A stretch of DNA of 64,000 nucleotides from contig NC_088716.1 in NCBI RefSeq assembly GCF_963576615.1, positions 62,590,228 through 62,654,227 on the forward strand. The letters are read 5' to 3'. The notes beneath the pieces were generated by a model. The model had not been told where the DNA came from. It did no database searches and saw only the letters and a list, made by a program, of their open reading frames with translations. The stretch comes from Watersipora subatra. Lineage: Eukaryota; Bryozoa; Gymnolaemata; Cheilostomatida; Watersiporidae. Numbering within the stretch: position 1 is the first letter of the stretch; every line of letters begins with the position of its first letter. Made by a program: the position numbers and the translations under genes. Of this stretch, positions 57,490 to 64,000 are shown in pieces.

Positions 57490-58732
57490 CCCTAGGACAC
57501 TTATATTTCGCTAGTATTTAGTTTCGTGAGTAGCACACAGAATAAAATTTCGCTGCAACTTAATTTCGCGGCTCTGATGAGTGCGAAAATATAGTGATGT
57601 GAAAATAAATGCAGTGGAAAAAACAGATTACATTCCTCAGGTCCAGTTTGCTAATAAGAAAAAAAATTCAATTTGGGACTAGTTCGTATTTGTAAACCAC
57701 AGGTTGAAACGCGTGGGTGAGATCGGCAATTCAATTTGATCACTTGCTGCCATTTGTTTTTTAGACTATCAATGACGTCTAGGTTCCTCCCGCTGTGACT
57801 TTCACACTCGAATCCCAAGAAAAAGAAAATAGATAGGTAGCAACCAACTTTACAACCAAAACTGTATAACCCTTACGCTGCCATAAACGCTTCTAGGGGC
57901 CACTGCCATAAACGCATTTTTGGACTTTCTCAGCAATTGTCTGGTAACCTGATTTTATTATTCGTTGACCACATAACCCACGGTCTTTAAGTGTTTTATG
58001 AAATTGACTGTGTTGTCCGAAGATTTCTCTATAAAATCAGCCTAAAACAACGAAGCAATTTTAAACTTTTGTTTGAGAATTGCTAATCTAAAAACGAACA
58101 TTTTTCTGTGAGTTCATTAACTACCCCGCGCAAGTAATAAAACAGGTAATTAGTTGTTGATGACATAATAGCCAATTTAGATTTTCGTGATTATACAGAT
58201 AATTAAAGTAGAACTTGAAAAAATACTGTATACATATCATGAAGCAATATCGGCAATTTCGGTAAAATGGCTGGCACTAGGCCGGTAGCTAATTTGTACA
58301 TGGTTGGCAGTGGAAGAGATAATGTGGTTAGACCTGATGAGGGTTGATATTGTTTTTGGTTGGTAATAAAATTCATCACTACAATAATTATTCTGCAATT
58401 TTATGACTTCACCTACCAGACTTTCATCCTCATCAGTTACAAATTCGGTGACTAAACTGATATAATCTTAATTTGCTTTGCCATGCTGCTCAGTCGGTGT
58501 ATTAGCTATAATGAGTTTACCAGAAATTTCCCATTTATCCCAACCACAGACGAAAATTGCCTGCATTTCTAATATGACGATTTTATTGTGAATATCAATG
58601 AACAAAGCTATTTAACTTCACGTTTTCGCTTGTTCGTTATGATAGTTTAGTTTCGCTCATTAAATTTTCGCGAGAGGATGACACCGCGAAAACGCGAAAG
58701 TTAGATGCCGCGAATACATAAGTGTCCTAGGG
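57490..58732. mobile_element. TA-flanked DNA transposon, sister of 5099-6468
   Basis: CCCTAGGACACTTATATTTCG at the left, the CGCGAATACATAAGTGTCCT-type end at the right, TA at 57488-57489 and 58733-58734. The terminal ~200 bp match 5099-6468 in inverted orientation (TTTCGTGAG, CACTCATCAGAGC, ACACCGCGAAAACGCGAAAG). The interior differs and lacks the nested pogo-like relic. No transposase seen. Confidence 0.85.
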
Positions 58733-58974
58733 TAGCTATTCAGGATAATAAACTAGCTATACAGGATAATAGCTTTGTAACAGTATTATGGAGTGATCCT
58801 GTTATGTTGCAAATTGTGATTGATTTAGAATCCTAATAGAAATCTAACTTGACCAATGAAAAATCAAGAATAAGTAGCTGTGACTTTTTCTGGCATTTAA
58901 TACTTATTTCATCTGCTGACAGTTAGGTCTCTGTATTTCATCTGCTGACAGTTACGTCTTTGTATTTCCTCTGC

Positions 58975-60035
58975 TTATTCAAGTAGCTCTCTGAATAGTG
59001 ACCAGAGTGAGGAACATGCAAGTAGCTCTCTGAATAGTGACCAGAGTGAGGAACAGGCAAGTAGCTCTCTGAATAGTGACCAGAGTGAGGAACAGGCAAG
59101 TAGCTCTCTGAATAGTGACCGGAGTGAGGAACAGGCAAGTAGCTTTCTGAATAGTGACCAGAGTGAGGAACAGGCAAGTAGCTCTCTGGATAGCGACCAG
59201 ATTGAGGAACAGGCAAGTAGCTCTCTGGATAGTGACCAGAGTGAGGAACAGGCAAGTAGCTCTCTGAATAGTTACCAGAGTGAGGAACAGGCAAGTGGCT
59301 CTCTGAATAGTGACCAGAGTGAGGAACAGGCAAGTAGCTCTCTGAATAGTAACCAGAGTGAGGAACAGGCAAGTAGCTCTCTGAATAGTGACCAGAGTGA
59401 GGAACAGGCAAGTAGCTCTCTGAATAGTGACCAGAGTGAGAAACAGGCAAGTAGCTCTCTGGATAGTGACCAGAGTGAGGAACAGGCAAGTAGCTCTCTG
59501 AATAGTAACCAGGGTGAGGAACAGGCAAGTAGCTCTCTGAATAGTGACCAGAGTGAGGAACAGGCAAGTAGCTCTCTGAATAGTGACCAGAGTGAGAAAC
59601 AGGCAAGTAGCTCTCTGAATAGTAACCAGGGTGAGGAACAGGCAAGTAGCTCTCCGAATAGTGACCAGAGTGAGGAACAAGCAAGTAGCTCTCTGAATAG
59701 TGACCAGAGTGAGGAACAGGCAAGTAGCTCTCTGAATAGTAACCAGGGTGAGGAACAGGCAAGTAGCTCTCTGAATAGTGACCAGAGTGAGGAACAGGCA
59801 AGTAGCTCTCTGAATAGTGACCAGAGTGAGAAACAGGCAAGTAGCTCTCTGAATAGTAACCAGGGTGAGGAACAGGCAAGTAGCTCTCTGAATAGTGACC
59901 AGAGTGAGGAACAAGCAAGTAGCTCTCTGAATAGTGACCAGAGTGAGGAACAGGCAAGTAGCTCTCTGGATAGTGACCAGAGTGAGGAACAGGCAAGTAG
60001 CTCTCTGGATAGTGACCAGAGTGAGGAACAGGCTA
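58975..60035. repeat. 39-bp minisatellite, open in three minus-strand frames
   Basis: About 27 units of GAGGAACAGGCAAGTAGCTC-TCTGAATAGTGACCAGAGT. Because 39 is a multiple of 3 and the minus strand has no stops, three frames are open (13-aa units such as VPHSGHYSESYLP). One frame starts MLLSLLFVRPLYIACSS, which looks like a signal peptide; another runs 352 codons to a stop at 58938. A secreted repetitive protein is possible but unsupported. Confidence 0.9.
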
Positions 60036-60320
60036 TGTAAAGAGGTCTTACAAATAGCAAGGATAGTAACACCAGTCTATAAAATGTCCCCTACAGTAGT
60101 TTAGCACAAATTCACTGGAATGACATCTTAAAAATATATTTTTATCTCATAGTATTTATCACCAGTATAAATCAATACAAGTTGAACCAGAGAGGAAGGG
60201 CACATCTAGGCATCTGACATGAGCGTTTCATAACTAGTATATTTACAAGAATTTTCCTGTCATATGGCTCGATATTATCTCTTCTTATCAACAGATTTCT
60301 TTAGAATTTTGATGCAATGT
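60036..60320. other. No gene seen
   Basis: Spacer between the minisatellite and the NHL gene's stop; likely its 3' UTR. Confidence 0.4.
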
Positions 60321-60323
60321 TTC

Positions 60324-62919
60324 TTACAAGCCTGATAGTTGGCTAGAACTGCCTTCTCTGCATTTACTAACTGGAAACTTATTTGGCGTTATCGGAGTTT
60401 TCATCGAGCCCGGTCGGTACCGGTGGCACTCGCACTCCCTGTATCTGAATATCTTGAAGCAGTGTGTGCTTGTACTCGAACACTCTGTTGTTATAAGGTG
60501 GCCCTCTGGTCCAGTGGCGCACTGCTGTACTGACCCACATCCGTCTGTTGGTCCAATCAGTTGCTTGATATACATTCCTTTGTCTGAGAACACCGAGACC
60601 TGTGTGTTGAAATAAAACTTGGTTTATTTGAAGACATCACAGCCAAAGTCATAAAAATTTAATGCGCTACCGTCTGATCAGAAAGAGCTGGAAAAGTGTA
60701 TCCGTTGCAGTTTAGAAGTGTTCCTTTCACATTATTCAATGCACTGATATTGTCTAGCAGAAAGCAGATGTTGCATGAGAAACCTGTAATCACACTACGC
60801 AATGCTTTGTCATGGTTCATGGAAGTCATTTCTACTCAGGCCAAGCATCTTATTACTTGGATGATATACTAAGCATTCATCAAGGCTCGCTTACCGTGTG
60901 GTTAAGCGAGTCACACACACAGAATTGACCGTTTATAAGAACATGTATTCCTGTTGGAATGCATGTTAGTCCATCATCTGATCCACATGGTTGAAATCTC
61001 TCCAGCATGTCCCCTGTATAATTGAACACCTTTATGCGTCTGTCCGTTGGATCGGAGACCACAATAGTGTTTGTCATTTCATTAACGCTCAGAAAGAGTG
61101 GACAACTCACACCCTATAAGCAAACATGCAATTTATATAGCGGTGAGGGTTTTAAATACAACATACTTTAGAGTCTGATTGCAGTAATCCATATTGTTCG
61201 CAGAAATTACCGTAATGACCTCAATAAACTGAACTGCATGTATTTTTTAATGTATGTCGTTGAACAAACATGGTGTGAGTTCAAATAGTGTTTGGTCTAA
61301 ATAAATGCATTTAATCAGTTTTTTTATATAAAAAAAAGTTTGCACCTCCCATGTAACCTTTCTACATCGGCAACCATCCATAGCAGCACTTTGCTCATGG
61401 TGACTTACAGATTCTCTCTCAGTCTGTGTTCCAAATCTATTGACAAGCTTGCCGCCTTTCCTGTATATCTCAATGGTACGCTTGGTGGTGCCAACTATCA
61501 TGTTGGAATACATGTCCACAGCTATAGAGTACGGCTCATCATTCGTAGCATACGAGTCTTTAAATAATTTCCTTCTCGTAAATATTTGGATTCGCCTGTT
61601 CTTGCTGTCAGCAATCATGACCTCTCCATTCATTGTTACAGCAATGCCTGTTAATCATAACAAGAGAACTTGGTTCGTTTCTCGATACTCGTTTCTATAT
61701 CTCTCAATAGAAGACTGTATTAGTAGAAGGGCCCAATCAGTTATTACAAAGTTCAGAGGAAGGAATATATTTAGAAATTATCTGTGAGTCATCCTATCAC
61801 AACACATGCAGGTGCATTGAAACAAATAGCTTAACAATATGACTATTATTTATTTTATTTTTTATCTATATTTATAAATGTGAGTGTCTGTCATTTGTAT
61901 GTCCAGTTATAGCGATAAAATCTAGGAATGAAAAATCTGTTTGCAATGGAATTAATTCGGAACCTCCAGCTCCGCAGACAGGCGAGCTAACCGCTACGCT
62001 GTCTTTCCCATATTGGAATTATTGTGCTCATACTTATGCAGTACTTGCAGAGACACTATTGGTTACTACTAGCACGGTAGAAGATCATGATTGCAGGAGA
62101 GATCATGATGCATAACGATTATAAGAACGAGTACAACCACAAGTTGGCTTCAGACTGATGGTCATGGCCCTTATTATAGTAAAGATTTAAGTTACTAGGT
62201 TATGTTACTAGCTTAAATCACTCAGTCATTGGGTAAAGAAATTGTTTGTGCAAAAAATGTTTTATTACTCATGCAATGCTGAAAATTCAGCTAATCAATT
62301 ACAAAATGCCCTGCAGCACAAAATTCTTCAAAGAAAAAGTAGTTTATTGTTTTACTGGTTCCTTGTGCTTAACACCTCCATGTGTTATAGCTAGTGAGAG
62401 ACTAGTGAGTGTGTACAGTCTGTAGAACTATAAACTTAGGAGTGTGTACATATCATGGGTTTAAAAAGAGTGACTCACAAGCCTAATGCCGCAGCCAGTA
62501 CTCAACTGATTCTATCACCACCCAGAGGGAGCTCTTAGAATAACTATCTGATAATTAAGGTCAGCATTGAGTCATTCAACAAAATGAATGATTGTAAAAT
62601 TGTGTTACTTTATATTGGCCGCTATTGGGGACTCGATATAAAATGTGATCAGACACCCATGATATATCAGTAGACCTACGACTAGCTGAACTATATAAAA
62701 CTAACCAGTTGGGCAGTAGAATTCTCCTTCCTTTTCTCCGAAGCTTCCGAATTTATGCATGAGAACTCCATACTGATTAAAAGTCTGTACCCTGTGGTTT
62801 TCTGTATCTGCTATAATTATCTCTCCTGAGCTTGCCACAGCCAAGCCTCGAGGCCAGCAAAACTCTCCCTCCTTTTTGCCCATTTTATGAACTTCATTTC
62901 CGATGTGAAACAGCAACTT
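60324..62919 (-). CDS. NHL-repeat protein (TRIM32/NHL-1-like), 3' four exons
   Basis: Minus-strand exons 62919-62706, 61647-61346, 61113-60895 and 60599-60324 join in phase with GT-AG borders. They encode successive NHL blades: WPRGLAVASSGEIIIADTEN, GEVMIADSKNRRIQIF, PYSIAVDMYSNMIVGT, TIVVSDPTDRRIKVFN and GIHVLINGQFCVCDSLNHT. A conserved tail follows (HCFKIFRYRECECHRYRPGS), ending at the stop at 60324. NHL propellers in TRIM-type ubiquitin ligases bind RNA or protein; the RING/B-box part would be upstream, beyond the window, so the ligase role is inference. About 90 residues per exon; no frame damage seen. A tRNA-derived SINE lies in the intron 62705-61648. Confidence 0.85.
61830..62015 (-). 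mobile_element. tRNA-derived SINE (degenerate)
   Basis: On the minus strand a tRNA-like head (GCGTAGCGGTTAGCTCGCCT, then GGAGCTGGAGGTTCCGAA resembling A and B boxes) leads to a tail with GACATACAAATGACAGACAC and TCACATTTATAAATATAGAT, typical of SINEs sharing an RTE-type 3' end. It lies in an intron of the NHL gene. Confidence 0.5.
62020..62705. other. NHL gene intron
   Basis: Noncoding sequence between the SINE and the exon ending at 62706; no other feature seen. Confidence 0.5.
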
Positions 62920-63515
62920 CTGTGGCCTACATAAGAATGCTTCAGAATTATATATTTATATAGTTATATGTATATATATATTCCAACGGTATCATAGTAT
63001 AAAATCAAAAAATTGAGAGGAAAGAGACAATTTTAAGAAGTTGCAAATTGCTTTAGATAGGCTATGATTTAAAGTTTCAATTTCGGAAAAAGAATCAGTG
63101 AATACACAGCAGTAGCTGTAGGAGGCACTATCATAGTCTCAGTAGTATTTAATGTAGCCGCGGGTCCTCAGGTTTAGTTGCTGTTGGTCGATAGGTATTC
63201 TTAAATGCGCATTACTCCAGCCGTGTGCTCTCAACCTGAGCTCCGTTCATAGTAATTGGCATAAACAAAGATAAAAGTTCCATAAGGTATTTCAGCTTTA
63301 CTCTTAGGGAGCCATGTCTAGCAGACATTGCCAATAGATGGTCAACATAATGACAGCTGTACAGAAAATAAGGTTGCGTTAAATAACATATAAAGAAAAC
63401 CAAGTGAAAGACGAATGAAAAGTTAAATTGTTAAATGGAGATGGTAAAGTAGGTAAGGTTCATATCATCTGAAACCCACTCCTGTGACTTACGTGCTGAG
63501 AGCAAGTGTTTCATT
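62920..63515. other. NHL gene upstream intron, no exon assigned
   Basis: A 30-nt stretch bounded by TTTTACAG and GTAAGT on the minus strand (complement of about 63494-63523) could be a micro-exon, but its phase does not fit the next exon. Confidence 0.3.
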
Positions 63516-63524
63516 GGCAGGTCT

Positions 63525-64000
63525 GTAAAATACTGGGTAAGTTACTGTGCTTCCTGTAGCAATGCACAGAGTATATATTCGATAGATTATTGTAGTTCTA
63601 ATAGCAGTAGACGGAGCATACCTATATCCAATAAATATCTGTAGTTCCTATATCAGTATACTATATATTTGTACCATATCAGTGTACTCAGTAAATTACT
63701 GTAGCTTTTATAGCATTACAGGGAGGGCATATTCAGTAAGTTACTGTAGTTTCTATAGCATTACAGGGAGGGTATATTCAGTAAGTTACTGTAGCTCCTA
63801 TAGCAACACAGGCAGGCTATATTCAGTAAGTTACTGTAGCTCCTATAGCATTACAGGGAAGGTATATTCAGTAAGTTACTGTAGTTTCTATAGCATTACA
63901 GGGAGGATATATTCAGTAAGTTGCTGTAGTTTCTATAGCATTACAGGGAGGGTATATTCATTAAATTACGGTAGTTTCTATAGCATTACAGGGAGGGTAT
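63525..64000. repeat. ~45-bp tandem repeat (GTAAGTTACTGTAG...)
   Basis: Units of ATTCAGTAAGTTACTGTAG-TTTCTATAGCATTACAGGGAGGGTAT repeat to the window end; early units are diverged. Confidence 0.95.

Overview
This is a eukaryotic, almost certainly invertebrate metazoan (probably lophotrochozoan-like, marine) genomic window: A+T-rich, short exons with GT-AG introns, a YRDC gene, a TRIM/NHL-type gene, and a dense mixture of DNA transposons, LTR and non-LTR retroelements and minisatellites. No operons, ribosome binding sites or CRISPR arrays are seen. The organism assignment is inference from gene style only.

Layout. 1-3530: AT repeats, a small Cys-rich reading frame, and a TA-flanked 1.8-kb element holding a two-exon mini-gene. 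3790-7400: a ~49-52-bp satellite split by a 1.37-kb transposon (TA target duplication); a sister copy lies at 57490-58732. 8348-10573: a hAT-type foldback element with long arms. 12896-13707: a pogo-like MITE. 14.1-16.1 kb: an unrecognised reading frame, a pyrimidine-rich repeat and a decayed LINE reverse transcriptase. 17.5-21.0 kb: repeats and a LINE reverse transcriptase inside an inverted-repeat element. 21.2-25.2 kb: candidate exons of unknown genes, a MITE with nested palindromes and a 126-bp hairpin. 27201-34771: a hAT-type element with 8-bp target duplication, into which a young Ty3/Gypsy retrotransposon (identical 151-bp LTRs) has inserted. 38723-46158: YRDC (threonylcarbamoyl-AMP synthase), four exons seen, with a Charlie-type hAT transposon in intron 2 and minisatellites at its splice junctions. 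46323-47906: a pogo/Tigger-like element. 48.6-57.2 kb: two related minisatellites in inverted orientation bracket two Kolobok-like (TTAA) elements. The larger carries a spliced DDE-type transposase gene and, convergent to it, a two-exon gene for a protein resembling the P2X7 C-terminal 'ballast' cysteine domain. 58.98-60.04 kb: a 39-bp repeat open in three frames. 60324-62919: the last four visible exons of an NHL-repeat gene on the minus strand, continuing beyond the window.

Host genes. YRDC makes the activated carbamoyl donor for tRNA t6A37; the NHL gene would encode a beta-propeller. Nothing suggests they work together. Much of the rest is mobile DNA showing successive nesting: satellite, then TA element; foldback, then 42-bp mini-element; hAT, then Gypsy; Kolobok-like, then small MITE.

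The strongest candidate for something under-described is the Kolobok-like element at 52003-56086, with a transposase and an accessory ballast-domain gene between shared ends. The second is the way minisatellites have grown directly from, or next to, splice sites of YRDC.
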